Source: Saccharopolyspora dendranthemae (GTDB taxonomy: Bacteria; Actinomycetota; Actinomycetes; Mycobacteriales; Pseudonocardiaceae). From it: a stretch of DNA of 64,000 bases. The notes beneath the pieces are model-generated. The model searched no databases. It was not told where the DNA came from and was given only the letters and a program-made list of their open reading frames with translations. The position numbers and the translations under genes were made by a program. The DNA lies in assembly GCF_007829955.1 (NCBI RefSeq), contig NZ_VIWX01000001.1, positions 310,001 through 374,000 on the forward strand, in the 5' to 3' direction. Below are positions 52,682 to 62,881 of the stretch, in pieces. The number at the start of each line of letters is the position of its first letter. Within the stretch, counting starts at the first letter, position 1.

Positions 52682-54079
52682 ATGACAGCAGGTCATTTCA
52701 CCGTGGAGGACCCCGCGACCGGGCGCGCGCTCGACACCGTCGCCGACGGGGGCCCTGCCGAGGCCACCGCCGCCGTCGACGCGGCGGCGGCCGCGGCGCA
52801 CGACTGGGCGCGCACCCCGGCGCGTCAGCGCGCCGACGCACTGCACCGCGCGTTCGAGCTGATGCTGCGCGAGAAGGACCGGCTCGCCGATCTCATCGCG
52901 TCCGAGAACGGCAAGTCCGCGTCCGACGCTCGGGCCGAGATCTCCTACGCCGCCGAGTTCTTCCGGTGGTACGCCGAGGAATCCGTGCGGTCGTCGGGGA
53001 ACTACGGCCCGTCCCCCGCCGGCGGCACCCGAACCGTCGTCTCCGAACGGCCGGTCGGGATCGCCGCGCTGATCACCCCGTGGAACTTCCCCGCCGCGAT
53101 GGTCACGCGCAAGATCGGCCCGGCGTTGGCGGCGGGGTGCACCGTCGTGCTCAAACCCGCTGCCGAGACACCGCTGACGGCGCTGGCGATCGTGCGTCTC
53201 CTCGCCGAGGCGGGCGTGCCCGAGGGCGTGGTCAACACCGTGACCACCACCGACGCCGCGGGCGTGGTCACCACCTGGCTCGAAGACGCCCGGGTCCGCA
53301 AGGTCTCCTTCACCGGGTCCACTCCGGTGGGGCGCGCACTGCTGCGGCAGGCCGCTGACCGCGTGGTGAACGCGTCGATGGAGCTCGGCGGCAACGCGCC
53401 CTTCGTCGTCACCCCGGACGCCGACCTCGACGCCGCCGTCGACGGCGCGATGCTCGCGAAGTTCCGCAACGGCGGGCAGGCGTGCACGGCGGCCGACCGC
53501 TTCTACGTGCACGCCGACGTCGCCGAGGACTTCGCGGCCCGGCTGGGCAAGCACGTGGAGCAGCTGCGGGTCGGCCCCTCCTCCTGCGCTGACAACGAGA
53601 TCGGCCCGCTCATCAGCGCGAAGGCCGTCGACGGCGTCACCGCGCTGGTCGACTCGGCGATCGCCTCGGGCGCGCGCGTGGTGGCGCGTGCGGAAGCACC
53701 GACCGGAGGTGAGGGGCACTTCTTCGCCCCGGTGGTCCTGGCCGACGTGCCCGCCGACGCCGACGTCGTCCAGCAGGAGGTCTTCGGGCCGGTCGCCGCG
53801 GTGGTCACCTGGCAGGAGGAGGACGAGCTGCTGCGCATGGTCAACGACTCCGAGATGGGCCTGGCGGCCTACGTCTACGCCGGCGACCTCCAGCGCGCGA
53901 TGCGGCTCGGCGAGAGCATCGACGCCGGGATGGTCGGCATCAACCGCGGCCTCATCTCCGATCCCGCCGCCCCGTTCGGCGGCGTCAAGCAGAGCGGCCT
54001 CGGCCGGGAAGGCGCTCGCGAAGGACTCCACGAGTTCACCGAGATCCAGTATCTCAGCCTGGCCTGGCCGGAGTCCTGA
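52682..54079 (+). CDS. gabD: NAD(P)-dependent succinate-semialdehyde dehydrogenase
   Basis: 465 residues of the aldehyde dehydrogenase fold. Motifs: ITPWNFPAAMVTRKIGPALA (Asn of the oxyanion hole), SFTGSTPVGRALL, catalytic Glu in MELGGNAPFVV and nucleophile Cys in NGGQACTAADR. Directly after gabT, it completes GABA degradation to succinate. The C-terminal GVKQSGLGREGAREGL matches the semialdehyde group. Confidence 0.9.
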   Translation: MTAGHFTVEDPATGRALDTVADGGPAEATAAVDAAAAAAHDWARTPARQRADALHRAFELMLREKDRLADLIASENGKSASDARAEISYAAEFFRWYAEESVRSSGNYGPSPAGGTRTVVSERPVGIAALITPWNFPAAMVTRKIGPALAAGCTVVLKPAAETPLTALAIVRLLAEAGVPEGVVNTVTTTDAAGVVTTWLEDARVRKVSFTGSTPVGRALLRQAADRVVNASMELGGNAPFVVTPDADLDAAVDGAMLAKFRNGGQACTAADRFYVHADVAEDFAARLGKHVEQLRVGPSSCADNEIGPLISAKAVDGVTALVDSAIASGARVVARAEAPTGGEGHFFAPVVLADVPADADVVQQEVFGPVAAVVTWQEEDELLRMVNDSEMGLAAYVYAGDLQRAMRLGESIDAGMVGINRGLISDPAAPFGGVKQSGLGREGAREGLHEFTEIQYLSLAWPES

Positions 54080-54169
54080 TCAGCGGGATCGTCGCTTCGC
54101 CCGGCCGTTCCCAGGTCGGTTAGCCTCCTGTGGTGCCGGTCCGGTCGGTGGAGTGAGGGAGGTCCCGGT

Positions 54170-55588
54170 TTGCAGGTCGGCGATCTGCTGAGCACTGCCG
54201 AACTCGCCCTGCAGGTGCGGGTTCGCGGAGACCTGGACCGGCCGATCCGGTGGGTGCACACCATCGAGGTCCGCGCCCCCGGCAGGTTCCTGCGCGGCGG
54301 TGAGGTCGTCCTGACGGCCGGTGTGTGGCGTTCGGCCGAGATCAGCGCCGAGGCCTTCCTCTCCGACCTGGCCGACGCCGACGTCGCAGCGGTCGGGTTC
54401 GGGATCGTGCCACCTGAGACCGCGGTGCCCGAGGACTTCATCGACGCCGCCCGCGCCCACGGCCTGACCTGCTTCGTCGTGCCGGTCGACGTGGCGTTCC
54501 TGCAGATCGTCGAGACGTTCGTCAACGCCAAGCGGGCTGAGTGGGAACGGCCGCTGCGGCGCCACCTCGCCCAGCACGACGCGATCGTGGCGGCGCTGCG
54601 CGTGCGGCGCGGTGTCGACACCGTTCTGGGCACCCTGTCCGGTCAGCTCGGGCAGCCGGTCGCGGTGCGCGGTGGCGGTGGGCTGCTCGCGGGCGAGGAA
54701 CCGGAGCCCAGCCACCCGCTGCCGCTGGTCGGCGAGGGGCTCGCCGATGCCGAGCTCCTGCTGCCGCGACCGCTGCAGGAGCTCGACGTCGAGCAGCACG
54801 CCGCCGTCGTGCAGGCGATGCCGTTCATCGCGCTGGAGATCGAGCGCGCTCGCGCCGTGCGCGCCACCGAGGTCCGCTACGCGTGGGAGCTCTTCGAGTG
54901 GGTCCACAGCGGAGCGGTGGAGACCGACACCGTGCGCACCCGGCTGCACTCGCTCGGCCTGCCGCCGGACGGACCGCTGGCAGCGGTGGTGCTGCGCGGT
55001 TCCCACCCGGAGGCCGATTCGGTCCGCCTCGGTGACTTCCTGGCCACCGACGGAGTCGCGGTGCGCCGGGGAGAGGAGGTCGTGGCCTTCGCGCGCGTGC
55101 GCGACGGCGAGGCCGCACTGGCTCGCCGCATCCACGACGCGCTCACCGACTCCGACGACGTCGTGCACGTCGGCGTCGGCAAACCCGGTGCGGCGGCGGA
55201 ACTCCGGGTGAGCCTGCTGCAGGCCGAGCACGCCGCCGAGGCCACCTCCTCGCGTTCGGGCGGCGGGTGGATGACCCACGACCAGCTGAGCAGCCCGGCG
55301 CTGCTGTTGTCGGTGCAGGACCCGGACATGCTGATGGCGACGTCGACAGCGCTGCTGGGGCCGGTGCTCGATCACGACGAGCGGCGCTCCAGCGATCTGC
55401 TGCCCTCGCTCGCCGTCTTCCTCGACTCCGGTGGCCGCTGGCAGGAGGCTGCGAGGCGGCTGCACGTGCACATCAACACGCTCCGGCACCGGATGAGCCG
55501 CGTCGAGGAGCTGACCGGGCGGAGCCTGTCGCGCACCGCCGACCGGGTCGACCTCTACCTCGCCCTGCGCGCGCTCCGGCAGACCTGA
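54170..55588 (+). CDS. PucR-family transcriptional regulator
   Basis: 472 residues. N-terminal PucR sensing domain (VRGDLDRPIRWVHTIEVRAP; GGEVVLTAGVWRS) and C-terminal HTH_30 (AARRLHVHINTLRHRMSRVEEL). TTG 54170 is supported by GGGAGG 7 nt upstream; no good ATG or GTG is nearby. It lies between gabTD and the permease/amine-oxidase genes on the same strand and is the probable regulator of the second guanidino island, as a counterpart of the PucR at 10349. Confidence 0.88.
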   Translation: MQVGDLLSTAELALQVRVRGDLDRPIRWVHTIEVRAPGRFLRGGEVVLTAGVWRSAEISAEAFLSDLADADVAAVGFGIVPPETAVPEDFIDAARAHGLTCFVVPVDVAFLQIVETFVNAKRAEWERPLRRHLAQHDAIVAALRVRRGVDTVLGTLSGQLGQPVAVRGGGGLLAGEEPEPSHPLPLVGEGLADAELLLPRPLQELDVEQHAAVVQAMPFIALEIERARAVRATEVRYAWELFEWVHSGAVETDTVRTRLHSLGLPPDGPLAAVVLRGSHPEADSVRLGDFLATDGVAVRRGEEVVAFARVRDGEAALARRIHDALTDSDDVVHVGVGKPGAAAELRVSLLQAEHAAEATSSRSGGGWMTHDQLSSPALLLSVQDPDMLMATSTALLGPVLDHDERRSSDLLPSLAVFLDSGGRWQEAARRLHVHINTLRHRMSRVEELTGRSLSRTADRVDLYLALRALRQT

Positions 55589-55803
55589 CCCCACCCCTGC
55601 CCCGCGCGGTGGCGACCTGCGTGAACGCCGCGGCATCCACCCGCGCGAGCCGGTAGCGCACATCGGCGTTGTGCGATCGTCCAACGTCGGCCGCCGACTT
55701 CGGAGGATCGACCCCTATCCGGTTCCGCGTGATGGCGACCACCCTGTTCGGGAGCTGCGCGGCCTGTCGCCGCTCACGCCGAACCGCAGGAGGTCACCAC
55801 CAG

Positions 55804-57285
55804 ATGCCCCCGGAAACAACGTCGTTGCCGGATCCCGCCGCCGCACCGCGCGACGCGGGTATCGAGAGGCACGGGGTCGACACGATCCCGGAAGAGGACA
55901 GGACGGGCCGCCCGCGCGACGTCCTGGGAATCCTGCTCGGGTCGAACATGTGCCTGGGGGTGGTCATCTTCGGGTGGCTGCCCGCCTCGTTCGGGCTCGG
56001 GTTCTGGCCCGCCGTCAGCTCCATGGTCGCCGGGACCCTGCTGGGCACGGTGCTGGTCGCACCGCTGTCGCTGGTGTCGTTCCGGACCGCCACGAACCTG
56101 TCGACCAGCAGCGGCGGCACGTTCGGCGTCCGCGGCAGGCTCATCGGCTCGATGATCGGGCTGCTGCTGTCGCTCGGGTACGCGGCGCTGACGGTGTGGA
56201 CCGGTGGCGCCGCGATCGTCGGACCGCTGCACCGGCTGCTCGGCCTCCCCGACGGAGGTGGCAGCTACTCCGCGGCCTACGCGGTGCTGGCCGTGCTGTC
56301 GGTGCTCATCGCGATCTTCGGGTACCGGCTGCTGACCCGCCTGAGCAAGTGGGTGGCGGCCGGAACCGTGGTGCTCGTGGTGCTCGGGCTGTTCGGCTAC
56401 TCCGTGAAGTTCAGCACGGCACCGGTGGTCGACGGTTACGCGATGGGCGATTTCTGGACCACGTGGGCGCTTTCGGCGGTCGCGGCCGGGCTCAGCGGTC
56501 CGATGGCCTTCATCACGATGCTGGGCGACTACAGCCGGTACGTCTCCCCGCGGCGTTATTCGAGCTCCAAGGTCTTCGTCGCCTCCGCCGTCGGCATGGT
56601 GCTCGGCCTGCTCGTGCCGCAGCTCTTCGGCACGTTCACCTCATTCGCCTCCGGTGCCGCCGACGACTACGTCGGCCCGCTGGTGGCGGCGGCACCGGTG
56701 TGGTTCCTGATCCCGCTGCTGCTCAACGGCGTGTTCGGCACGATCGGCAACGCGGGCGCGCTCATCTACAGCATGGGGCTGGACCTGGACGCGATCCTCC
56801 CGCCGCTGTCACGAGTCCAAGCCACGATCCTGACCTCGGTGATCTCGACGGCGCTGGTGTTCGTCGGCTACTTCGTCTGGGACGCCCAGGACGCCGTGAC
56901 CGCGTTCGTGCTGCTGCTGACCGCCGTCGGAACGCCGTGGGCCGTGATCACCCTGATCGGCTTCGTCCACTGCCGGGGCCGCTACGACCCGGACGCGCTG
57001 CAGGTCTACAACCGACGATCCCGAGGCGGGATCTACTGGTTCGCGGCGGGCTGGAACCCCCGCGCGGTGGCGGCATGGGCCTTCGGCTCGGCCATCGGCC
57101 TGCTGTCGGTGGACACCGCGCTGTTCCGGGGACCGCTCATCGACTGGACGTTCGGCATCGACCTGAGCTTCGTGCTCGCCGCGATCACCACCGCCGTCGT
57201 CTACCTGCTGCTGACCATCGGCTCCCGGCAACCGGTGCCGCGCACCGCGAAGACCGAAGCCCCGGCCCGGACCACCACGGTCTGA
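55804..57285 (+). CDS. NCS1-family permease (cytosine/purine type)
   Basis: 493 residues with 12 hydrophobic helices. NCS1 features include the helix 1 segment LLGSNMCLGVVIFGWLPASF, GGTFGVRGRLIGSM, and MLGDYSRYVSPRRYSSSKVF. ATG 55804 has AGGAGG 10 nt upstream. The family imports nucleobases, hydantoins, allantoin or thiamine, and some members take polyamines. Next to an amine oxidase and ureohydrolase, a guanidino or amine substrate is plausible. Confidence 0.88.
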   Translation: MPPETTSLPDPAAAPRDAGIERHGVDTIPEEDRTGRPRDVLGILLGSNMCLGVVIFGWLPASFGLGFWPAVSSMVAGTLLGTVLVAPLSLVSFRTATNLSTSSGGTFGVRGRLIGSMIGLLLSLGYAALTVWTGGAAIVGPLHRLLGLPDGGGSYSAAYAVLAVLSVLIAIFGYRLLTRLSKWVAAGTVVLVVLGLFGYSVKFSTAPVVDGYAMGDFWTTWALSAVAAGLSGPMAFITMLGDYSRYVSPRRYSSSKVFVASAVGMVLGLLVPQLFGTFTSFASGAADDYVGPLVAAAPVWFLIPLLLNGVFGTIGNAGALIYSMGLDLDAILPPLSRVQATILTSVISTALVFVGYFVWDAQDAVTAFVLLLTAVGTPWAVITLIGFVHCRGRYDPDALQVYNRRSRGGIYWFAAGWNPRAVAAWAFGSAIGLLSVDTALFRGPLIDWTFGIDLSFVLAAITTAVVYLLLTIGSRQPVPRTAKTEAPARTTTV

Positions 57286-57339
57286 GCCGCACCTGAAGCA
57301 AATCGGTCATTTCAGTTTGCGGCGGAGCCGTTGTCTTCA

Positions 57340-57361
57340 GGTGTGGGACTCAGCCCGCACC
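57340..57361. terminator. Hairpin, second copy of the GGTGYGGG family
   Basis: GGTGTGGG (57340-57347), ACTCAG loop, CCCGCACC (57354-57361). It is identical to the 40992 hairpin except for one G-U pair, with conserved flanks. It follows the permease stop by 55 nt and ends that transcript. Confidence 0.7.
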
Positions 57362-57446
57362 GCCGCGGGTTCTCACACGTCGTCTGGCGAGTACGCCGCG
57401 ACGCCGTGTATTGGCATACATCAGGAGTGGCGCACGGAGTCCAGAC

Positions 57447-57482
57447 GGCGTGTGAGGTTCCGCCACCCGCACCGCCAAGCAA
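57447..57482. repeat. 36-nt dispersed repeat, copy 2
   Basis: Identical over 36 nt to 29735-29770 and in the same orientation. It lies 35 nt upstream of the amine oxidase ATG. No transposase or inverted terminal repeat accompanies either copy. Confidence 0.8.
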
Positions 57483-57517
57483 AGCGATAGTGAAACGATC
57501 TGAAGAAAGTACGAGAG

Positions 57518-58825
57518 ATGGACCATTACGACATCATCGTGGTCGGCGCCGGGTTCTCCGGCTTGACGGCCGCCCGCGAGCTGCGGGAAGCCGGGAAGAG
57601 CGTGCTGATCTTGGAGGCAAGGGACCGCATCGGCGGTTCCACCTGGTACCGCGCGGACGCGTTCGGCGGCGTCGGGCTGGAGATGGGCGGCACCTGGATC
57701 GTCCCGCAGCAGACCCACGTCTGGGGCGAGGTGCAGCGCTACGGCGTCGAGGTCGTCGACAGCGAGCTGCCCGGGCGCATGACCTGGTCCGACCACGGCA
57801 CGGTGCTCGACACCCTGCTGCCGGTACCACCGGAGGAGTACGGCGCGCTGGAGCACGCGATGCGGTCGCTGGTCGAGGCCGGCGCGCGGCTCGACCCGAT
57901 GCGCCCGCTGTCCGAGCAGGGGCTGGTCGACCTCGACGTGCCGATCCGGCAGTGGGCGGACGACGCGGGCCTGACCGGCAACGCCAGGGAACTGCTCATC
58001 TCGTGGTTCTGCGGTTGCGCCAACGCGAGCGAGGAAACCGGGTCAGCGCTGGACATCATCCGCTGGCTGTCCTCGATGGACAACTCGCTGTGGGGCATGG
58101 TGCAGGCCAGCGTCCTCGGCCACACCTTCGCCGAGGGCACGGTGTCGCTTGCCGAGGCGATCCGCGCCGACGGTGCGGCCGAGCTCCGGCTGTCCAGCCC
58201 GGTCCGAAAGGTCACCCGGGATGACGACGGCGTGGTGGTCGAGCACGACGGCGGATCCGTCAGCGCGGACCGGGTGCTGCTGACGACGCCGGTCGGGATC
58301 TGGCGGGACATCGAGTTCACCCCGCCGCTCTCGGCTGCCAAGACGACGATCTCGCAGGAGAACCACGCCGGGCAGGGCCAGAAGGTGTGGGCGTTGGCGC
58401 GCAACGTCGCCGAGGACATCAGCGGTTTCGGCTGGGGCACCAGCTTCGACTACGTCGGCGCGATGCACACCACCGACGACGGCGTGGTGCTGGTCTGCTT
58501 CGCACCGGAGCACGACCGGGTCGACACCGCGGACCTGGCCGACGTGCAGCGCGCCGTCCGCGAGTTCGCGCCCGAGGCCGAGGTCGTCGCGGCGGAATCG
58601 CACGACTGGGTCAACGACGAGTTCAACAGGGGAACGTGGGCGACCTTCCGGGCCGGCCAGTTCGCCGAGCACGAGATCGCGGTCGGCGAACCGGAGGGAC
58701 GTCTGCACTTCGGCGGTTCGCACACCGCGCGGCGCTGGCGCGCGTTCATCGACGGCGCCATCGAATCCGGCAAGCGCGCCGCCGCCGAGATCCTGTCCGC
58801 TCAGTCCGAGGGAGAGAGCAAGTGA
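57518..58825 (+). CDS. FAD-dependent amine oxidase
   Basis: 435 residues. The N-terminal Rossmann motif [19 protein letters not shown] with [11 protein letters not shown] is the flavin monoamine oxidase signature; [13 protein letters not shown] follows, and the C-terminal FAD contact is [20 protein letters not shown]. It oxidises a primary or secondary amine to an aldehyde. It heads a tightly overlapping trio with ureohydrolase (4-nt overlap) and aldehyde dehydrogenase (1-nt overlap), so agmatine or putrescine are reasonable substrates. Confidence 0.88.
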   Translation: MDHYDIIVVGAGFSGLTAARELREAGKSVLILEARDRIGGSTWYRADAFGGVGLEMGGTWIVPQQTHVWGEVQRYGVEVVDSELPGRMTWSDHGTVLDTLLPVPPEEYGALEHAMRSLVEAGARLDPMRPLSEQGLVDLDVPIRQWADDAGLTGNARELLISWFCGCANASEETGSALDIIRWLSSMDNSLWGMVQASVLGHTFAEGTVSLAEAIRADGAAELRLSSPVRKVTRDDDGVVVEHDGGSVSADRVLLTTPVGIWRDIEFTPPLSAAKTTISQENHAGQGQKVWALARNVAEDISGFGWGTSFDYVGAMHTTDDGVVLVCFAPEHDRVDTADLADVQRAVREFAPEAEVVAAESHDWVNDEFNRGTWATFRAGQFAEHEIAVGEPEGRLHFGGSHTARRWRAFIDGAIESGKRAAAEILSAQSEGESK

Positions 58826-59766
58826 CGGAACCCATCGGTCCGGTCGACGCCACCCGCGTGCCCCGCTACGGCGGCGACACGACCTTCGCCCGGCTCCCCC
58901 GTCTCGCCGACGTCTCCGACGCCGAGGCCGTGGTGTGGGGCGTGCCGTTCGACACCGGGGTCAGCTACCGGCCCGGTGCCCGGTTCGGCCCCAACCACGT
59001 GCGGCAGAGCTCCCGGCTGCTGCGCCCCTACAACCCGGCGCTGGACGCCCAGCCGTTCGCGACCCGCCAGGTCGCCGACGCCGGTGACCTGGGCGTGAAC
59101 CCGTTCGACATCGACGAGGCGATCAGCACCATCGAGGCGGGTGCGCGTGATCTCTCCGGCACGCGCCGGACGCTGGTCACGGTGGGCGGCGACCACACCA
59201 TCGCCCTGCCGCTGCTGCGCGTGCAGCACGAGCGGCACGGGCCGATCGCCGTGCTGCACTTCGACGCGCACCTGGACACCTGGGACACCTACTTCGGCGT
59301 TCCGCACACGCACGGGACGCCGTTCCGCAGGGCGGCCGAGGAAGGGCTCATCGACTTCGAGCACTCGATGCACGTCGGCATCCGGGGCCCGCTGTACTCC
59401 CGCCTCGACCTCGACGAGAGCGAGAAGATGGGCTTCGCCGCGGTGCACTGCCGGGATTTCGCCCGCACTCCGCTGGACACGATCATCGATCGGATCCGCA
59501 CCCGGCTGGGCTCGCGCCCGGTGTACGTATCGCTCGACATCGACGTGCTCGATCCCGGTTTCGCGCCGGGCACCGGCACGCCCGAAGCGGGCGGGCTCTC
59601 CAGCCGCGAGCTGCTGGAGCTCCTGCGCGGCCTGGAGGGGCTCAACCTGGTGGGCGCCGACCTGGTGGAAGTCGCTCCCGCCTACGACCACGCCGAGATC
59701 ACCGGGATCGCCGCGGCTCACGTCGCCTACGAGCTGCTGAGCGTCCTGCCCGCCGGAGGGAACTGA
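58822..59766 (+). CDS. Ureohydrolase, second paralogue
   Basis: 314 residues. Mn ligands: His125 in GGDHT, Asp148/His150/Asp152 in HFDAHLD and the pair in SLDIDVLDP. It is a close relative of the protein at 7789-8742: they share IGPVD near the N-terminus, [24 protein letters not shown] and [14 protein letters not shown] 58822 overlaps the amine oxidase stop (GTGA). In this operon the likely substrate is 4-guanidinobutyrate formed from oxidised agmatine, giving GABA and urea for gabT upstream. Confidence 0.92.
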   Translation: MTEPIGPVDATRVPRYGGDTTFARLPRLADVSDAEAVVWGVPFDTGVSYRPGARFGPNHVRQSSRLLRPYNPALDAQPFATRQVADAGDLGVNPFDIDEAISTIEAGARDLSGTRRTLVTVGGDHTIALPLLRVQHERHGPIAVLHFDAHLDTWDTYFGVPHTHGTPFRRAAEEGLIDFEHSMHVGIRGPLYSRLDLDESEKMGFAAVHCRDFARTPLDTIIDRIRTRLGSRPVYVSLDIDVLDPGFAPGTGTPEAGGLSSRELLELLRGLEGLNLVGADLVEVAPAYDHAEITGIAAAHVAYELLSVLPAGGN

Positions 59767-61190
59767 TGCGCACGATCCGCAACATCATCGACGGCGAGCC
59801 GGTGGACGCGCAGGACCTGCGCACCACCGACCTGGTCGACCCGTGCACCGGCGAGGTGTTCTGCAGCGCACCGCTTTCCGCGCAAGCGGACGTCGACGCG
59901 GCCTACGAGTCGGCGGCGCGGGCGTTCGAGCGGTGGCGGCGCACCACGCCCGCCGAGCGGCAGCGCCGGCTGCTGCGCCTCGCCGACGAGCTGGAGCGGC
60001 GGACCGAGGAGTTCGTCGCCGCCGAAGCCGCCAACACGGGCAAGCCGCTGGAGCCGACGCGCACCGAGGAGGTGGGGGCCGCGGTCGATCAGATCCGCTT
60101 CTTCGCCGGTGCGGCACGGCTCCTGGAGGGCTCGGCGGCCGCGGAGTACTCGCCCGGGTGCACCTCCTACGTGCGCCGCGAACCGGTGGGCGTGATCGGC
60201 CAGGTCGCGCCGTGGAACTACCCGCTGATGATGGCGGTGTGGAAGGTCGCGCCGGCGATCGCCGCGGGCAACGCGGTGGTGCTCAAACCGGCCGACACGA
60301 CGCCGGTCACGGCCGCGATGCTCGGCGAGCTGGCGGCCACGGCGCTGCCGCCCGGTGTGCTCAACGTGGTCTGCGGTGACCGCGAGACCGGTCGTGCCGT
60401 GGTGTCGCACCCGGTGGCCGCGATGGTGTCGATCACCGGCTCGACGCGGGCCGGGCAGCAGGTGGCCACCGCTGCCGCGGACGACCTCAAGCGGGTGCAC
60501 CTGGAGCTGGGCGGCAAGGCACCGGCCGTGGTCTTCGCCGATGCCGCGCTCGACACCGCGGCCGAGGGCATCGCCGACGCGGGGTTCTTCAACGCGGGTC
60601 AGGACTGCACCGCGGCGACCCGCGTCCTCGTCGAGGAGTCGGTGGCCGAGGAGTTCACCGCCGAGCTCGTCGCGCGCGCCGCGGCGATGCGCTGCGGTCC
60701 ACCGTCCGATGTGGACGCCACCTTCGGTCCGCTGAACAACGCCGCGCAGCTGGAACGGGTCGAGGGCATCATCGAACGCCTCCCGGACCACGCCAGGATC
60801 CTCACCGGCGGCCACCGGGTCGGCGAGCGGGGCTGCTTCTTCGCCCCCACCGTGATCGCAGGGCTGCGGCAGGACGACGAGCCGGTCCAGGAGGAGATCT
60901 TCGGCCCGGTGCTCACCGTGCAGACCTTCAGCGACGAGCACGAGGCGTTGAGCCTCGCCAACGGTGTCGACTACGCGCTGGCCTCCAGCGTGTGGACGAA
61001 GGATCACGGCCGCGCCCAACGCCTCTCCGCCGAGCTGGACTTCGGCTGCGTCTGGGTCAACACCCACATGGTCCTGGTCGCCGAGATGCCGCACGGCGGG
61101 TTCAAGCACTCCGGCTACGGCAAGGACCTCTCCAAGTACGGCCTGGACGACTACACCCGCATCAAGCACGTCATGCACAGCGCCACCTGA
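59766..61190 (+). CDS. Aldehyde dehydrogenase (4-aminobutyraldehyde/guanidinobutyraldehyde type)
   Basis: 474 residues of the ALDH fold: QVAPWNYPLMMAVWKVAPAI (oxyanion Asn), ITGSTRAGQQV, catalytic Glu in LELGGKAPAVV and Cys in FNAGQDCTAATR. NAGQDCTA and the HGGFKHSGYGKDLSKYGL ending resemble 4-aminobutyraldehyde dehydrogenases. Start ATG shares a base with the ureohydrolase stop. Its placement suits oxidation of the aldehyde produced by the amine oxidase. Confidence 0.9.
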   Translation: MRTIRNIIDGEPVDAQDLRTTDLVDPCTGEVFCSAPLSAQADVDAAYESAARAFERWRRTTPAERQRRLLRLADELERRTEEFVAAEAANTGKPLEPTRTEEVGAAVDQIRFFAGAARLLEGSAAAEYSPGCTSYVRREPVGVIGQVAPWNYPLMMAVWKVAPAIAAGNAVVLKPADTTPVTAAMLGELAATALPPGVLNVVCGDRETGRAVVSHPVAAMVSITGSTRAGQQVATAAADDLKRVHLELGGKAPAVVFADAALDTAAEGIADAGFFNAGQDCTAATRVLVEESVAEEFTAELVARAAAMRCGPPSDVDATFGPLNNAAQLERVEGIIERLPDHARILTGGHRVGERGCFFAPTVIAGLRQDDEPVQEEIFGPVLTVQTFSDEHEALSLANGVDYALASSVWTKDHGRAQRLSAELDFGCVWVNTHMVLVAEMPHGGFKHSGYGKDLSKYGLDDYTRIKHVMHSAT

Positions 61191-61320
61191 CCACCCGGGG
61201 CCGTTGCACCCCCAGCGCAACGGCCCCGGGTCGGCCACCCGGCTGAACTCGATTCAGCCCTAACCAGGACACCCTTTGGGGAGCCTGGGCGCGTACCACG
61301 GTTCGTTCCCCGCACAAGCG

Positions 61321-62589
61321 TCACCGAAGCCGCCCCACGGGGTTCTGATCACCCGGTGCGAGCTGGTGGACATCCGCGGGCGCCGTGGTCTTCGCGGGAA
61401 GGACGATCGGGAGGTACCGAGCGTTCTCCGCGAGGAGCTGGCGTTGTGTGGGCAGCGTTTCCCTCCACCGAGCGAGCGCGGATTCGATGTTGGCGGCCGC
61501 GTAGGGTCCGGTCGCCTGAAAGGCAGCGGAGAGCCGCGCCTGGTCATCACTGGAGGCGACGACCAGCAACGGGTCCGGCTCACCTGTCTCGTTCCGGACC
61601 GCGTTGAGCAAGGTCAGGAACTCCCACCCGCCGTTCTCCTCACTGACGTTCTGCAGGAGCAGCACGAAGTAGGCGGTGTGGCGAGACCCCTTCCGATTGG
61701 GGAAGCCCCGGAACCACGGACGCCGGTACTTGTGGCGCAGATCCTCCAGGAAGGCGTGCACCAGCAGCTTCCTGACCTGGTCGTCGTTCTCCGAACTCCG
61801 GTAGCCGGCGGTCAGCCGCTCGGCGAAGCCGAGGAATCCCGCCGAGTGCTGGGGAACCATGAACGGCTGGCGCATGAGCCACCTGCGCTCCTGGCGGAGG
61901 CCCGGCACCCGCTCGCTCAGCCAGCGGGACAGCGCGAACCGGCACGCCACGATCGCCGCCCGCACACCGACGTTGCCGACCGGAACCGCCTGCACCACGT
62001 CGTGGGTCGTCTCGGGATCGACCACCGGATCCCGATTGACCCATGCCCGCAAGAGCTGAACGATCTTGGCCCGCCCCCTCTTCTCCTCGGATGGCTCGAG
62101 CTGCTGACCTGTGAGCCAGTTCGCCAGCCGATACCGGTTGAACTGCGTGAGACTCCTGTGCCCTCGGATCTTCTTGCCCGAGATGCCGGCGCTGAGCTCG
62201 TCCAGCAGCGGGATGAGCGGGAAATCGTGCACACCGGAGGCCCACCTGGCCTTCGCAGATTCCTGCGCCGTCTCGACATCGACCAGCACGTGCGGGATCT
62301 GGCGCTCGTCGGGCTCATCGAGCCGCGCGTTGAGGGCATCCATGAACTCGTTGCCGACCGGCGTCCCCTGCAAGCAGATGATCGGGAGCGGCTGGTCACC
62401 ACGCACGCCCTTCTCCGATCCGCGCGTGTAGAAGTTCGGGCGCCTGCTGAGCTCGCGGATGGAGGTCAGCAAAGCTTGCACGCCGTCGAAGACGGGGCGC
62501 CCCGTGCCCCCTGCATCCATCGCGTGGGTTCCGGATGGAATATTCCTACCTGAAATCGGCGGGATCGAATCGTTTTCCACTTGTGACAT
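61321..62589 (-). CDS. Unknown protein with degenerate NTPase-like motifs
   Basis: About 422 residues, no signal or membrane segment. A strand-loop-helix PLPIICLQGTPVGNEFMDAL near residue 67 looks like a P-loop position but lacks the Gly-Lys-Ser/Thr. A later strand AYFVLLLQNVSEENGG resembles Walker B with Gln in place of Asp, followed by sensor-like PDPLLVVASS. It may therefore be a non-catalytic relative of actinomycete STAND-like NTPases, cut short before their effector or membrane part. This is inference from motif shape; I do not recognise the gene itself. ATG 62589 is preferred; GTG 62607 is possible. Interval 62590-62881 is lower in GC and holds no gene. Confidence 0.65.
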   Translation of the reverse strand: MSQVENDSIPPISGRNIPSGTHAMDAGGTGRPVFDGVQALLTSIRELSRRPNFYTRGSEKGVRGDQPLPIICLQGTPVGNEFMDALNARLDEPDERQIPHVLVDVETAQESAKARWASGVHDFPLIPLLDELSAGISGKKIRGHRSLTQFNRYRLANWLTGQQLEPSEEKRGRAKIVQLLRAWVNRDPVVDPETTHDVVQAVPVGNVGVRAAIVACRFALSRWLSERVPGLRQERRWLMRQPFMVPQHSAGFLGFAERLTAGYRSSENDDQVRKLLVHAFLEDLRHKYRRPWFRGFPNRKGSRHTAYFVLLLQNVSEENGGWEFLTLLNAVRNETGEPDPLLVVASSDDQARLSAAFQATGPYAAANIESALARWRETLPTQRQLLAENARYLPIVLPAKTTAPADVHQLAPGDQNPVGRLR

Positions 62590-62881
62590 GGTGATCTCTT
62601 GTATCACGGAACATGCAGTTCGTGAAGCTACTTTCGAGACTGTCGCGGCAAGATCCAGCTAGATCGAGGCTGAATCCATCGGTAAGAGCAGGCGCGAAAG
62701 AGTAATAATCGTTCTCTGAGGCAGAACCGAGCCAGTTACGTGCATGCCCCTCGCCGTCGCGATTCGGTGCGCGCGTTGAAGGCGCGGCGAGGTTGTTCGC
62801 AGTGGTACGACTGCAGGGGCCCGGCACGAGATCCGGCTCGGGTCCTCTCCCCAGTTCCGTCGACCGCCTTCGGGAGGAACA

